64,000 bases of DNA. It comes from an uncultured Enterobacteriaceae bacterium (lineage in GTDB: Bacteria > Pseudomonadota > Gammaproteobacteria > Enterobacterales > Enterobacteriaceae). A program made the translations under genes and the position numbers. The notes beneath the pieces are model-generated. The model did not search any database. It was given only the letters and a program-made list of their open reading frames with translations, and was not told the origin of the DNA. Below are positions 19,929 to 29,664 of the stretch, piece after piece. The stretch is taken from contig CANRKT010000002.1 in the NCBI GenBank assembly GCA_947631255.1, forward strand, positions 62,001 through 126,000, read 5' to 3'. Positions within the stretch are counted from its first letter, which is position 1; each line of letters begins with the position of its first letter.

Positions 19929-20052
19929 CAGGGTGTTGACTGCGCCCATCCCGCCGAATTGCATAGTTTATCTGTGCTCACCGACGGGCTGGGTTTGTCG
20001 CTTACAGGCAACTCGAATTATTGAGAGTATGACCTCTGTCATACTTCAAGTT
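19929..20052 (+). repeat. MITE-like palindromic repeat, copy R3 (left end broken)
   Basis: Bases 19929-20031 carry the family body GGGTGTTGACTGCG, core GCATAGTTTATCTGTGCTCA and right end GGCAACTCGAATTATT, but the CATACTTCAAGTTGC left end is missing. Inner arms 19945-19956 and 19982-19993 pair over 12 bp with two mismatches. A detached left-end piece, TCATACTTCAAGTT, follows at 20039-20052 and overlaps the next gene's stop codon by two bases. Confidence 0.65.
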
Positions 20053-20404
20053 AATCAGGTATCAGGTTATATCCTGTAAATTCAAAGGTTTCACCGTGAT
20101 TAACAAAAATAGTCACGATGCCGTTAGCAACAGTCGATGTTTTTACATATGAATTACTGGTCAAGTCCTTCCCATGGCTTGATGCATTTCCTTTCGCATT
20201 CTTCACTTTTAACTGAAAACCGACATCGTCTCCTTTGGCATCAGTCTTAATGAGAAGCTCACCGCCGCTAGAAACGAAAGCGACCAATTTGAGGACATTG
20301 CCATCAAAGCTGGCGGATTTAAAAGGATATTCCGTACTTGCCTCCAGGTGATAGTCACTGAGGCTTTTATTGGCCGAAAAATTATAATCACTGGGTGTAA
20401 GCAT
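20051..20404 (-). CDS. Uncharacterised 117-residue protein
   Basis: I do not recognise this protein. It starts at ATG 20404 behind a strong ribosome-binding site (AAGGAGAG, 6 nt spacer), so it is probably real. It has no Cys, no Trp, no signal peptide and no membrane segment. It is rich in Ser, Lys, Asn and Asp with alternating short hydrophobic strands (VLKLVAFV, ELLIKT, GFQLKV, IVTIFVN, FEFTGYNLIPD), suggesting a small beta-sandwich such as a lectin-like or carbohydrate-binding fold. Repeat R3 abuts its stop. It is divergent from opgB and absent from the E. coli ahpC neighbourhood, so it may be acquired. Confidence 0.65.
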   Translation of the reverse strand: MLTPSDYNFSANKSLSDYHLEASTEYPFKSASFDGNVLKLVAFVSSGGELLIKTDAKGDDVGFQLKVKNAKGNASSHGKDLTSNSYVKTSTVANGIVTIFVNHGETFEFTGYNLIPD

Positions 20405-20602
20405 TATTTTCTCTCCTTGATTTGGGAATACGTATCATCCAAAAAAACAGCAACTGCTTTTTTACGGCCATCAAAATGCATAAAAGGTCAGAATTATTCA
20501 GGTTATATTTTTCGGCGTGGCGCGTTCTTTCCGTCATTGCAGGTTTGAGATCCGCGCGGTTTTGGCAAAAGTAGTAGGGCAGAAACATTCTCGAGGAAAA
20601 AA

Positions 20603-20683
20603 ATGCTCACAGAAGTGCAATGTTTTAGCAGTGATGCGCAAATTTATGTCATGAAAATTGCAGCGAGATGGCAACGGGGTTAA
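20603..20683 (+). CDS. Possible 26-codon leader ORF upstream of opgB
   Basis: An ATG follows CGAGGAAAAAA and opens a 26-residue frame ([10 protein letters not shown]... KIAARWQRG) ending 55 nt before the proposed opgB start. The good Shine-Dalgarno is the only reason to list it; no homology is known. The rest of the 334-nt gap 20405-20738 shows no gene. Two divergent promoters must lie there. Confidence 0.25.
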   Translation: MLTEVQCFSSDAQIYVMKIAARWQRG

Positions 20684-20738
20684 ATTATCGGCCGGTTATG
20701 GCATTGCGCCAGGTTGCGCGATTTTTGAGGGACTGGCG

Positions 20739-23024
20739 TTGTTAGAATTATTTTCAATTTTTCTCTTTTGTGCTTCTATTGCATTGTATTCGCTAAAAGC
20801 AGGGAGAAACATCTGGTGGTTTGCTGCCATACTACTGATTTTATTGCTGTTTGTTGTACTTAATATCACTTTTATCGCCAGCGATTACTTTACTGGCGAA
20901 GGGATCAATGATGCCGTTCTCTATACCCTGACCAGCAGTATGACTGGGGCGGGCGTGGGTAAGTATATCTTACCTGGGCTGGGTATTGCTGTTGGTCTGA
21001 TTGTGATTATCGGAGCACTGAGCTGGATCCTACGCCGTAGCAACCAACCTTGTCGCCAGGGCTACAGTTTGTCAGCATTGGTTTTGGCGTTACTTTCTAT
21101 TAATAGCGCCCCGGCTTTTCAGCAAGTTAAGTCTTTGGTTGTTTCACAAAAACCCCATGGCAGCTCTGATTTTTCAGACTACTACCAGATACCGCAGAAA
21201 ATCATCAAGGACCCTAAACTGAACTTGGTGTATATCTATGCCGAGAGTCTTGAGCGTACCTATTTTGATAACGACTTGTTTCCTGAGCTGACGCCTGAAT
21301 TAAACGCAGTGAAAGCTTCAGGGATTGATTTCAGTCATACCGGTCAGTTACCTGGAATGGACTATACCATTGCCGGTATGGTGGCTTCACAATGCGGTAT
21401 TCCGTTATTTGCCCCGTTTGAAGGTAACTCATCAGCATCGATGTCGAGTTTTTTCCCTAAAAATATCTGCCTTGGCGATATCCTGAAAGCTTCAGGCTAT
21501 AACAACTACTTTATTCAGGGCGCAGACCTGCGCTTTGCCGGAAAAGATGTTTTTCTCTCTTCCCATGGGTTTGACTATACCTATGGTGCGCAGGAGCTTA
21601 AAAATATCGTTGAAGATCAGTCTTATCGTAATAACTGGGGTTTCTACGACGATACCATTCTGGATGAGGTGTATAAGAAATTTATGGAGCTCTCAGAGAG
21701 AGGGGAGCGCTTCTCTTTATTCACTCTCACTGTTGACACCCATCATCCGGATGGCTTCATTTCGAAAACCTGTAAGCGCAAGAGTTACAATTACGAAGAG
21801 AAAGAGAATAAAAGCTTCAGTGCCGTAGCCTGTAGTCAGGAGCATATTGCAAAGCTTATCGAAAAAATTAAAGCCTCTCCCTATTATGATCAGACACTTA
21901 TTGTGGTCTCTTCCGATCACTTAGCCATGAACAATAGCGCCTATCAATACCTCACGCCACAAGACAGAAATAATCTGTTTTTTGTTCTGCCGGGTAATGC
22001 ACCTAAGGCTGAGCTACAGGCGATGAAACGCAACCCGATGGATAACGGGGCAACCGTGCTTGATCTTTTAGGCGGGGGCAATGCGATTGGCCTGGGAAGA
22101 AGCAGTTTTTCTGCGGAGTCACTCTCTTTTATTTTTCTCAATCTGAAAGATAAAATCATGGAGTGGAAACCAGACGTCATTGATTTGTGGAGATTCCCGA
22201 AAACGATTTCTGAGTATGTCGTCGACCAGAATAACAACACCTTCAGTTATTCCGGGGCGCATTTTCGTTTACCTATGTTGCTAAAAGTAGGTAAAGATAA
22301 AATTGAGCCACTGCCTGAAAGTGAATATTCGGCACCACTGCGTTATCAGCTGGCGGATTTTAAAGGTGATGACAAATTTATCTGGGTGGATAAGTGCTTT
22401 AAAATGGCCCGTCTCTGGGATCCTGAACTTGCTCTTTCTACCGGGCTGTGTGTCGCTCAGGGCCAGCTTGACGGAGAGCCTGTGGTGAGTTTGCTGCAAG
22501 GTCCACAGGATACCCGAAAGGTTGTCTGGGAGCCGCAATCGGGTGATGGCGAACGTTTTAAGCAGAACGTTGAGCAACTCAAGATTGACGAAAATGATAT
22601 TCGCTATCCGGCGACAGGATTTATCTTTAACCTTCCTGGTGCACCAGAAAATGTTGCAAAATTTAATGGGATTTCGCGTCCTGAGTCATGGGGACGCTGG
22701 TCGAATGCGAATCTGGCACCCGAGGTTACGATTGAGTACCGGGAACCGCTTCCAGAGAAGTTTACGCTGAAGATGAAGGCGAAAGCTTTCGGCCAGAATA
22801 TTAACCAGCCGATTCTGGTTAAAGTCGGAAATGAAGAACACAGTATTACCCTTGGAGAGCAACTCTCAGAAGTGACGCTGCAGATGAGTAATCCGCAAGG
22901 CATGAATCTGTTAACGATTGTTCCGCCAGCCCCTGAACTGTCTAATGAAGGGAATATTCTGGGGCATTCGCCGCGTAAATTAGGGGTGGGTATCGAGAGT
23001 ATTGATATCGAGCCGAATGCGTAA
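20739..23024 (+). CDS. opgB: Phosphoglycerol transferase I OpgB (MdoB)
   Basis: This roughly 761-residue inner-membrane protein has four N-terminal membrane helices (about residues 4-130). A periplasmic alkaline-phosphatase-fold domain follows, with [13 protein letters not shown] (nucleophilic residue region), [21 protein letters not shown] and [11 protein letters not shown] as metal/catalytic segments. It transfers phosphoglycerol from phosphatidylglycerol to osmoregulated periplasmic glucans. No ATG fits: TTG at 20739 behind GAGG gives LELFSIFLF, aligned with E. coli MSELLSFALF. The frame open to 20658 would add an unsupported soluble extension. In E. coli opgB is elsewhere on the chromosome. 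Confidence 0.88.
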   Translation: MLELFSIFLFCASIALYSLKAGRNIWWFAAILLILLLFVVLNITFIASDYFTGEGINDAVLYTLTSSMTGAGVGKYILPGLGIAVGLIVIIGALSWILRRSNQPCRQGYSLSALVLALLSINSAPAFQQVKSLVVSQKPHGSSDFSDYYQIPQKIIKDPKLNLVYIYAESLERTYFDNDLFPELTPELNAVKASGIDFSHTGQLPGMDYTIAGMVASQCGIPLFAPFEGNSSASMSSFFPKNICLGDILKASGYNNYFIQGADLRFAGKDVFLSSHGFDYTYGAQELKNIVEDQSYRNNWGFYDDTILDEVYKKFMELSERGERFSLFTLTVDTHHPDGFISKTCKRKSYNYEEKENKSFSAVACSQEHIAKLIEKIKASPYYDQTLIVVSSDHLAMNNSAYQYLTPQDRNNLFFVLPGNAPKAELQAMKRNPMDNGATVLDLLGGGNAIGLGRSSFSAESLSFIFLNLKDKIMEWKPDVIDLWRFPKTISEYVVDQNNNTFSYSGAHFRLPMLLKVGKDKIEPLPESEYSAPLRYQLADFKGDDKFIWVDKCFKMARLWDPELALSTGLCVAQGQLDGEPVVSLLQGPQDTRKVVWEPQSGDGERFKQNVEQLKIDENDIRYPATGFIFNLPGAPENVAKFNGISRPESWGRWSNANLAPEVTIEYREPLPEKFTLKMKAKAFGQNINQPILVKVGNEEHSITLGEQLSEVTLQMSNPQGMNLLTIVPPAPELSNEGNILGHSPRKLGVGIESIDIEPNA

Positions 23025-23052
23025 GACAGAAAGAAGCAGGGTACCGCGATAA

Positions 23053-23090
23053 AAAAAACCGGGAAGCGATAGCGGCTCCCGGTTTTTTTA
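23053..23090. terminator. Bidirectional terminator between opgB and arsC
   Basis: The AACCGGGA ... TCCCGGTT stem is flanked by A and T runs and placed between convergent genes. Confidence 0.85.
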
Positions 23091-23110
23091 TACTCGCGAT
23101 GATAGACCGA

Positions 23111-23470
23111 TTACCGAATAATCTCTAAAACCTGCTCTGGCGGGCGGCCAATACGCGCTTTACCATGTGCCACAGCGACAGGACGTTCAATTAAAATAGG
23201 ATTGTCTATCATCGTTTGAATCAGGACTTCCTGCGTTAATTGCGGATTATCAAGTTGCAGTGAACGATAAACCGCTTCTTTACGGCGCATCAGCTCGCGC
23301 GCATCGCTAAAACCTAGCATATTGAGTAACGATGTGATGGTGGCTGCATCCGGAGGTGTCTCCAGATAGCGTATCACTGCGGGCTCAATACCTGAGTCTT
23401 GCAACAATTTAAGCGTTTCACGGCTTTTGGAGCAGCGTGGATTATGGTAGAGAGTAACTATAGCGGGCAT
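23111..23470 (-). CDS. arsC: ArsC-family reductase (YfgD)
   Basis: This 119-residue thioredoxin-fold protein of the glutaredoxin-coupled arsenate reductase family has the catalytic Cys13 in HNPRCSKSRETL and the substrate arginines in LIERPVAVAHGKARIGRPPE. It resembles E. coli YfgD more than plasmid ArsC. There is no ars operon nearby, so arsenate as true substrate is uncertain. The ATG at 23470 (MPAIVTLYHN) gives the family length; upstream in-frame codons overlap the bepA 3' end. It lies 10 nt downstream of bepA, so the two form an operon. Confidence 0.9.
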   Translation of the reverse strand: MPAIVTLYHNPRCSKSRETLKLLQDSGIEPAVIRYLETPPDAATITSLLNMLGFSDARELMRRKEAVYRSLQLDNPQLTQEVLIQTMIDNPILIERPVAVAHGKARIGRPPEQVLEIIR

Positions 23471-23480
23471 AAAGGCTCCA

Positions 23481-24941
23481 TTACATCTTGGTATAAGGTT
23501 TAAAGCGTTGCTGTAACTGGCGCAATTGATCGATACGGGCGTCATAGCGCGCTTGCTGTAAACTTCCCAGTTTTACCTGACTACTGGCACCACTTAGCAT
23601 GGTGATGGCTTGATCCAGTTGGCCATTAATCGCCAGTAATTCAGCGCGTGCCGCTAATTCCTGATCGCGATGACCTAAAGACGCTTGGGCCTGTGCCAGA
23701 AGAGCCCAGCCATTTGGGTCGTTTGGATTGGCAAAGGTATAGCGGTTAAGAAGAGTGACCGCTTCGGCAGGTTGCGAGTTTTCAACATAAGCGTTAGCAA
23801 GGTTAATTTGCAAGACCGGATTATTTTTTAAGCCCGGAGCATTTTTCAGCCGATTAACCGCGTCAGCCGTTTTATGCTGACCGATGTCGATATCTGTTGC
23901 CAGATCGATAAACCAGGGGTGAGTAGGCTGAGCAGTTAATAGTGGCAGCAACAGAGCACGTGCTTCATCCCACTTCTTGTTGTTCATCGCCTGGAGTGCT
24001 TTCCCGTATCGGGCGGCATTCTGCTCGCGAGCATTGCCTTTTGACCAGCTATTCAGTAAATCGTCTGATAGTTGATTACGACCGGTATTGTACATCCCCA
24101 GTACACGTGTTTTAGCTAAGTAAAAATTCTCTGACGATTGCACAACCACAGAACGCATCTGATTGGCACGGTTACGGGCATCAGAAAGACGGCTTTCCGG
24201 CAGGGGGTGAGTTAGCAGTATTTCAGGTGGTCGTGTGGAGTAGCGGGACTGATCGAGTAATTTTTCAAAAAAGCTCGGCATCGCCTGAGGATCGAAACCG
24301 GCACGCTGCAATACTTGCAATCCGATTCGGTCTGCTTCCTGCTCATTTTGCTGAGTAAAGCTTATCATACCTTGCTGCGTCCCCGCCATGGTGCCCGATA
24401 GTGCAGCCATACCCGCTTGCGGGCTTGCCATCGCTAGCAGGATAGAACCCAGTGCCCCAACCCAAGTCAGAGGGGCCTTTCTTTGCTGATCTTCCATCGC
24501 TCGCGCCAGGTGGCGTTGGGTGACGTGGGATATTTCGTGTGCCAGTACCGAAGCCAGCTGGCTTTCGTTATCGGCATAACGGAATAATGCAGAATGAAGC
24601 ACAACATTGCCACCAAAGAAGGCAAAGGCGTTGATATCGTCATTATTAATTAAATAGAACTGAAACGGAGTCTTGACTGAGCCGGCATTGCTAACAAGGC
24701 GTGTTCCCAGCTGATTGATGTACTGATTGAGTAAAGGGTCATTAATTAATGGCGCACTTCCGCGCAGCTGGCGAACATAATAGTCCCCCATTTGCATTTC
24801 CTGACCGATAGACAGAGTACTACCTGCTGTAGTGCCGATATCGGGCAGTTGATCATTGAAATCTGTGGCCGCAGGCAGACTTCCTGCCAGTGACGTGAAT
24901 ATAAGCGCGGTAATCAATTTATTTTTCAACGGCCTGAGCAT
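23481..24941 (-). CDS. bepA: Periplasmic chaperone/metalloprotease BepA
   Basis: This 486-residue secreted M48 protease has an N-terminal signal ([18 protein letters not shown]), the zinc motif HEISH in [13 protein letters not shown], the third ligand region EQEADRIG, and a C-terminal TPR domain (about residues 310-486). BepA assists assembly of the LptD/E complex and degrades stalled LptD and BamA. The ATG at 24941 follows AGGACAG and equals the E. coli length within one residue. It is divergent from perM and first gene of bepA-arsC. Confidence 0.95.
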   Translation of the reverse strand: MLRPLKNKLITALIFTSLAGSLPAATDFNDQLPDIGTTAGSTLSIGQEMQMGDYYVRQLRGSAPLINDPLLNQYINQLGTRLVSNAGSVKTPFQFYLINNDDINAFAFFGGNVVLHSALFRYADNESQLASVLAHEISHVTQRHLARAMEDQQRKAPLTWVGALGSILLAMASPQAGMAALSGTMAGTQQGMISFTQQNEQEADRIGLQVLQRAGFDPQAMPSFFEKLLDQSRYSTRPPEILLTHPLPESRLSDARNRANQMRSVVVQSSENFYLAKTRVLGMYNTGRNQLSDDLLNSWSKGNAREQNAARYGKALQAMNNKKWDEARALLLPLLTAQPTHPWFIDLATDIDIGQHKTADAVNRLKNAPGLKNNPVLQINLANAYVENSQPAEAVTLLNRYTFANPNDPNGWALLAQAQASLGHRDQELAARAELLAINGQLDQAITMLSGASSQVKLGSLQQARYDARIDQLRQLQQRFKPYTKM

Positions 24942-25181
24942 AACTGCTGTCCTGTAGAGTTGAAGTCCGATTTTGAAATACCAATGCGTAAGTAAGTTAG
25001 CATGTATGATATTTACTTTAACTCCAGGTAGAGGGGAAGTCACTGTCAAAGCTCAGAGATAATGTGGAATAAACCGCTTATTCAATTGGTTACTACCCGC
25101 ATACGCAAAAATAAAAAGCAAAGTCTTTTCCATTCCAATTAGTTACAATCCCTGTCTGCCAAAAAGACTCAGAGAATTTGT

Positions 25182-26261
25182 ATGCTAGGTATGTTGTTAC
25201 AATGGTATCGCCGCCGTTTTAGTGATCCAGAAGCGATTGCGCTGATGGTTATTCTGGTGGTGGGGTTTGGCATTCTGTTTTTCTTCCATAGTCTGCTCGC
25301 GCCACTATTAGCCGCTCTTGTTATGGCTTATTTGCTTGAATGGCCAACCGCAAGACTGGAAAGACTCGGCTGCTCACGCACCTGGGCGACCAGTATTATG
25401 CTGATTTTTTCCGTCGGTATTCTTTTACTGCTAGCCTTGGTCGTGGCGCCGATTGCCTGGCAGCAAGGTATTTATCTGATCCGTGATTTGCCGACTATGT
25501 TGAATCATCTGACCGACTTTGCTGCGACGTTACCGAAACGTTATCCGGCGTTGGTTGATGTGGGTATTTTTGATGCCATGACTGAAAATATGCGATCCAG
25601 GTTCACCGAGGTCAGCGATCAGGTGGTGAAGTTTTCTCTGGCATCGCTGGTGGGGCTATTAACCCTGGCTATTTATCTGATCCTGGTTCCATTGATGGTG
25701 TTCTTTTTGCTTAAAGATAAAGAACAAATGCTTAATGCCGTACGCCGTGTTTTACCTCGCAATCGTACTTTGGCCGGGCGTGTATGGGTCGAGATGAATC
25801 AGCAAATTATCAATTATATTCGCGGAAAAGCGCTGGAAATGGTGGTCGTCGGGGTAGCAACTTATCTTGGTTTTATCGTCTTTGGCTTAAATTATTCGCT
25901 ACTGCTGGCTGTGCTGGTTGGTTTCTCGGTGCTTATCCCCTATGTCGGGGCCTTTGTCGTGACCATTCCGGTGGTATTTGCCGCGTTATTTCAGTTTGGT
26001 CACGGGCCTGAATTCTGGACCCTGTTTGCGGTCTATCTGACGATTCAGGCGCTGGATAGTAATATGCTGGTACCGATATTGTTCTCAGAGGCGGTTAACC
26101 TTCACCCCTTAGTGATTATTTTATCCGTCGTTATTTTTGGTGGTTTCTGGGGCTTCTGGGGGGTGTTTTTTGCCATCCCGCTCGCCACACTGGTCAAAGC
26201 AGTGGTCTATGCCTGGCCAGATGATGACACTGTTGATAAAGACAATGTCGTATCATCCTGA
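25182..26261 (+). CDS. perM: AI-2E family transporter PerM
   Basis: This 359-residue inner-membrane protein has about eight helices and the conserved family segments FFLLKDKEQMLNAVRRVLPR, INYIRGKALEMVVVG and LIPYVGAFVV, with the C-terminal WGFWGVFFAIPLATL. The family (PF01594) includes the AI-2 exporter TqsA, but PerM itself has no settled substrate. It is divergent from bepA across a 240-bp gap in which I could call no specific operator. Confidence 0.93.
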   Translation: MLGMLLQWYRRRFSDPEAIALMVILVVGFGILFFFHSLLAPLLAALVMAYLLEWPTARLERLGCSRTWATSIMLIFSVGILLLLALVVAPIAWQQGIYLIRDLPTMLNHLTDFAATLPKRYPALVDVGIFDAMTENMRSRFTEVSDQVVKFSLASLVGLLTLAIYLILVPLMVFFLLKDKEQMLNAVRRVLPRNRTLAGRVWVEMNQQIINYIRGKALEMVVVGVATYLGFIVFGLNYSLLLAVLVGFSVLIPYVGAFVVTIPVVFAALFQFGHGPEFWTLFAVYLTIQALDSNMLVPILFSEAVNLHPLVIILSVVIFGGFWGFWGVFFAIPLATLVKAVVYAWPDDDTVDKDNVVSS

Positions 26262-26280
26262 ACCCGGATATGACATAAGA

Positions 26281-26313
26281 AAAAACGCCCGATAAGACTT
26301 ATCGAGCGTTTTA
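26281..26313. terminator. Bidirectional terminator between perM and bcp
   Basis: AAAAACGCCCGATAAG / CTTATCGAGCGTTTT pairs with one mismatch, with flanking A and T tracts between convergent genes. Confidence 0.82.
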
Positions 26314-26332
26314 AGACTGTAAAAAATCTGAA

Positions 26333-26803
26333 CTAATCGTTTTCTTTTAGCCAGTTAATTACAATGTCATGGTGATTGCTGGTTTTGAAATTATCAAATA
26401 CATGCTCGACTTTACCCTCACCATCGAGCAGGAAACTGATACGATGGATGCCATCGTAGGTTTTCCCCATAAATGATTTTTCACCCCAAACGCCAAACAG
26501 TTTACTGACCTGATGATCTTCATCAGACAGCAGAGTGAAGTTAAGTATCTCTTTCTCGACAAAGCGGGACAGTTTTTCTGGTTTGTCAGTGCTGATACCC
26601 AACACTTCAACACCATGCGCCTTTAGTTCATCCATGTTGTCACGTAAACCGCAGGCTTGCACAGTACAGCCGGGTGTCATCGCTTTCGGATAGAAATAAA
26701 CCAAAACACGCTGTCCCTGGAAGTCGGTTAAATTTACTTGCTCGCCGTCCTGGTCTAGCAGGCTAAATTTGGGTGCGCTGTCACCGGCCTTCAGTGGATT
26801 CAT
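26333..26803 (-). CDS. bcp: Thioredoxin-dependent peroxiredoxin Bcp
   Basis: This 156-residue atypical 2-Cys peroxiredoxin has the peroxidatic Cys in TPGCTVQ and a resolving Cys five residues on (ACGLRD). It detoxifies hydroperoxides, preferring organic ones, using thioredoxin. The conserved PxxxTPGCT and the FYPKAMT lead-in are clear. It is 18 nt downstream of gcvR on the same strand, the conserved gcvR-bcp operon. Confidence 0.95.
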   Translation of the reverse strand: MNPLKAGDSAPKFSLLDQDGEQVNLTDFQGQRVLVYFYPKAMTPGCTVQACGLRDNMDELKAHGVEVLGISTDKPEKLSRFVEKEILNFTLLSDEDHQVSKLFGVWGEKSFMGKTYDGIHRISFLLDGEGKVEHVFDNFKTSNHHDIVINWLKEND

Positions 26804-26821
26804 CGATTTTCTCCGTCTTTT

Positions 26822-27376
26822 TCAGTCTTCTGGTTGTAGGTTAACCACGCTAATAGTGCCTTCTGCGTTAAGTTCTGTACATAGGGATTTAAAGGCTTGC
26901 TGGATAATACTTGCATCTTCCGAACCAGGGCTGTGTGCCGTTATCTGAATATACAGTCTTGGCCCCTGGTCATCCTGCGCTGGAGTGGTGCGGGAGACCA
27001 GTTCAGCGATATCCATATGATGAGCATCGAACAAATGAGTAAAGCGTTCAACCAGATGAGGTGAGTCAGCAACCTCTACTTGTACCCAAACACTCACCGG
27101 CATTGGCGAGATATCTTGTGCGGCGGTGCGCTTCATCACAATTAACAGATCAAGCTCAGCACCTTTCAACGGCAGTGTTGACTCAATCTGGGTTATCGCA
27201 TTCCAGCTACCCGAAAGTAGCATAATAAAAGTGAACTCTTCTCCCAGCATGGCCAGACGGCTATCTTCAATATTACAGCCACAACTACTGACGTGACGGG
27301 TGATAGTATTGACGATACCTGGGCGATTGGTTCCCAATGCGGTGATAACCAAATAATGGTGTGATGAGGGAGTCAA
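26822..27376 (-). CDS. gcvR: Glycine cleavage system transcriptional repressor GcvR
   Basis: This 184-residue protein of two ACT domains (about residues 6-85 and 93-175) has the motifs LGTNRPGIVNTITRHV and NIEDSRLAMLGEEFTF nearly identical to E. coli. GcvR binds GcvA to repress gcvTHP and glycine relieves it. It has no DNA-binding domain of its own. It is divergent from dapA and upstream of bcp. Its C-terminus is about six residues shorter than E. coli. Confidence 0.94.
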   Translation of the reverse strand: MTPSSHHYLVITALGTNRPGIVNTITRHVSSCGCNIEDSRLAMLGEEFTFIMLLSGSWNAITQIESTLPLKGAELDLLIVMKRTAAQDISPMPVSVWVQVEVADSPHLVERFTHLFDAHHMDIAELVSRTTPAQDDQGPRLYIQITAHSPGSEDASIIQQAFKSLCTELNAEGTISVVNLQPED

Positions 27377-27522
27377 ACGTATTCTTCCTGTGTGTGGATG
27401 CGATAATCACTAGGAAAGCACAAAAAAAAGCTGCTGCCAACCGCTTAGCGCCTTCTGGCTGCTTGCTTTTGTGAGGGCACAAAACGTAACATTGAGGGAC
27501 ATGTCTGCACAGAGGGTCGCCA

Positions 27523-28401
27523 ATGTTTACGGGAAGTATTGTCGCGTTAATTACACCGATGGATGAGAAAGGTCATGTTTGTCGGTCCAGTCTGAAAAAA
27601 CTGATTGATTATCATGTCGACGCTGGAACGTCGGCGATTGTCTCGGTGGGAACAACCGGTGAGTCTGCGACCTTGAGTCATGACGAACACGGTGATGTTG
27701 TGATGTTAACCCTGGAACTGGCTGACGGCAGAATTCCAGTTATCGCAGGGACAGGGGCGAATGCAACCTCTGAAGCCATCTCTCTGACGAAACGTTTCTA
27801 TAATAGTGGCATTGTTGGCTGTCTTTCTGTCACTCCTTATTACAATCGTCCTACTCAGGAAGGGTTGTATCAGCACTTTAAAGCGATTGCTGAAAGTACT
27901 GACTTGCCACAGATGCTGTACAATGTGCCATCGCGTACCGGTTGTGACATGCTGCCTGAAACGGTTGGCAGACTGTCAGTGATAAAAAATATTATCGGTA
28001 TCAAAGAGGCAACCGGGAACTTAAGTCGTGTAAATGAGATCAAAGAGCTGGTTAACGATGACTTTATCCTGGTCAGCGGTGATGATGCTAATGCATTAGA
28101 CTTTATGCAACTCGGTGGTCACGGTGTTATTTCTGTTACCGCAAACGTAGCCGCGCGTCAGATGGCAGAAATGTGTAAACTGGCTGCCGAAGGGCAATTT
28201 GCAAAAGCTCGTGAGATTAATCAGCGACTGATGCCGCTACACCATAAACTATTTGTAGAGCCCAATCCTATCTCAGTCAAATGGGCTGCAAAGGAATTGG
28301 GTCTTGTAGCAACCGACACCTTACGTTTGCCAATGACACCGATAACCGACGTAAGTCGCCCGGTCATTCGTGACGCACTTAAGCATGCCGGTTTGCTGTA
28401 A
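27523..28401 (+). CDS. dapA: 4-hydroxy-tetrahydrodipicolinate synthase DapA
   Basis: This 292-residue TIM-barrel aldolase of lysine/diaminopimelate synthesis has [13 protein letters not shown], the catalytic Tyr in [13 protein letters not shown] and the Schiff-base Lys in [11 protein letters not shown]. It condenses pyruvate with aspartate semialdehyde. It lies 16 nt upstream of bamC, forming the conserved dapA-bamC unit. Length equals E. coli. Confidence 0.97.
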   Translation: MFTGSIVALITPMDEKGHVCRSSLKKLIDYHVDAGTSAIVSVGTTGESATLSHDEHGDVVMLTLELADGRIPVIAGTGANATSEAISLTKRFYNSGIVGCLSVTPYYNRPTQEGLYQHFKAIAESTDLPQMLYNVPSRTGCDMLPETVGRLSVIKNIIGIKEATGNLSRVNEIKELVNDDFILVSGDDANALDFMQLGGHGVISVTANVAARQMAEMCKLAAEGQFAKAREINQRLMPLHHKLFVEPNPISVKWAAKELGLVATDTLRLPMTPITDVSRPVIRDALKHAGLL

Positions 28402-28417
28402 AAGCTAGGGAGATTTA

Positions 28418-29443
28418 ATGGCTTACTCAGTACAGAAATCGACGGTGGCAAAAGTTGCTGTTGTCTCGCTCGCCATGTTGCTGGCTGCATGTAGCAGTGA
28501 CCAGCGTTATAAGCGTCAGGTGAGCGGTGATGAAGCCTATCTGCAAGCAACCCCGCTTTCCGATTTGCATGCTCCGGCCGGCATGATCTTGCCTCTTCAG
28601 AATGGTAAGTATGACATTCCTGTTGTTCGTAGCAGCACTGCAATTGGCAAAGAACTGGATATTCGTCCGCCGACTCAGGCTCTGGCTTTGGTGAATGGTG
28701 GACGGATCTCGTTTGCAGGAGATACCGCGACATTGCTCGTCGAGGCGGCTCTGGCGAATGGACTGTGGCCACAAGTAGTGAGTATTCTCCAAGAAAAAAA
28801 CTATACCATAACCGAACGTAGCGATGGCCAGCAAACCCTCACCACGGATTGGGTTGAATGGAATCGTGCAGACGAAGATCAGCAATACCGTGGGCGCTAT
28901 CAGATCAGTATCTTACCTCAGGGCTATCAGCAGTCTATTGTGGTTAAGTTGCTGAATCTTGAACAGGCAGGTAAACCGGTTACTGATCCTGCGGCAGTGC
29001 AGCGCTACAGCGCTGAGATGCTCAACAACATCAGCCTGGGTCTGGGGAACGCACAAACGAACCAGCAGAATAACCGCGCTGTTTCCGAATTTGATGTACA
29101 GAGCGCTGCTGATGACACCGGTTTACCGATGCTCGTCGTGCGTGCACCGTTTAACGCTGTCTGGGGTAAATTGCCTGCTACGCTGGAAAAAATGGGCATG
29201 AAAGTCACTGATGCGACCCGTTCTAAAGGGAGTATCTTAGTGACCTATAAACCACTTTCAGAGAGTGAATGGACAGCACTGGGGGCCAGAGATCCAGAGC
29301 TTACCAGCGGTGACTATAAATTGCAGGTAGGTGATTTGGATAACCGCAGTAGTATGCAGTTTATCGATCCGAAAGGACATGTTTTGACGCAGTCGCAAAA
29401 TGACGCTCTGGTCGCAGTACTCCAGGCAGCATTTAATAAATGA
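28418..29443 (+). CDS. bamC: Outer membrane assembly lipoprotein BamC
   Basis: This 341-residue lipoprotein has the signal peptide ending in lipobox LLAAC with Cys25. The unstructured N-terminal segment that contacts BamD follows ([16 protein letters not shown]), then two helix-grip domains. It is a subunit of the BAM complex inserting outer-membrane beta barrels. It is cotranscribed with dapA and followed by a terminator and repeat R4. Confidence 0.95.
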   Translation: MAYSVQKSTVAKVAVVSLAMLLAACSSDQRYKRQVSGDEAYLQATPLSDLHAPAGMILPLQNGKYDIPVVRSSTAIGKELDIRPPTQALALVNGGRISFAGDTATLLVEAALANGLWPQVVSILQEKNYTITERSDGQQTLTTDWVEWNRADEDQQYRGRYQISILPQGYQQSIVVKLLNLEQAGKPVTDPAAVQRYSAEMLNNISLGLGNAQTNQQNNRAVSEFDVQSAADDTGLPMLVVRAPFNAVWGKLPATLEKMGMKVTDATRSKGSILVTYKPLSESEWTALGARDPELTSGDYKLQVGDLDNRSSMQFIDPKGHVLTQSQNDALVAVLQAAFNK

Positions 29444-29450
29444 TTGTAGA

Positions 29451-29478
29451 GGGGCCGGTTATTACCGACCCTTTTTAA
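29451..29478 (+). terminator. Terminator of dapA-bamC
   Basis: The GGGCCGGT-TATT-ACCGACCC stem (one mismatch) is followed by TTTTT, 8 nt after the bamC stop. Confidence 0.78.
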
Positions 29479-29491
29479 TTAAGCATTATAC

Positions 29492-29615
29492 CCGTCATAC
29501 TTCAAGTTGCTTGGATGTTGCGTGCGTGAGACTTGCTGAATCACAGAGTTTATCTATGCTCATCGACGCGTCTCACTTCGCACCTACAAGCAACTCGGAT
29601 TATTTTGAGCATATG
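29492..29615 (+). repeat. MITE-like palindromic repeat, copy R4
   Basis: This is the best-preserved copy: left end CGTCATACTTCAAGTTGCTT, core CACAGAGTTTATCTATGCTC and right end ACAAGCAACTCGGATTATTT. Outer arms CAAGTTGCTTG and CAAGCAACTCG pair. Inner arms GTGAGAC (29526-29532) and GTCTCAC (29570-29576) pair perfectly but differ in sequence from those of R1-R3. It lies between the bamC terminator and purC. Confidence 0.78.
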
Positions 29616-29664
29616 TATTAATCCTTGGCCGCAAAGCGGTTATAACACTTGGAGTGACAGAAAG

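Noticed and set aside
20658-20738. N-terminal extension of OpgB to the first possible start of the frame
   Set aside because: The extra 27 residues do not resemble the family N-terminus, which begins at the membrane helix after TTG 20739.
29629-29644. PurR-like half site CGCAAA upstream of purC
   Set aside because: Only one half matches (CCGCAAAGCGGTTATA) and it lies 21 bp from the ATG; too weak to call an operator.
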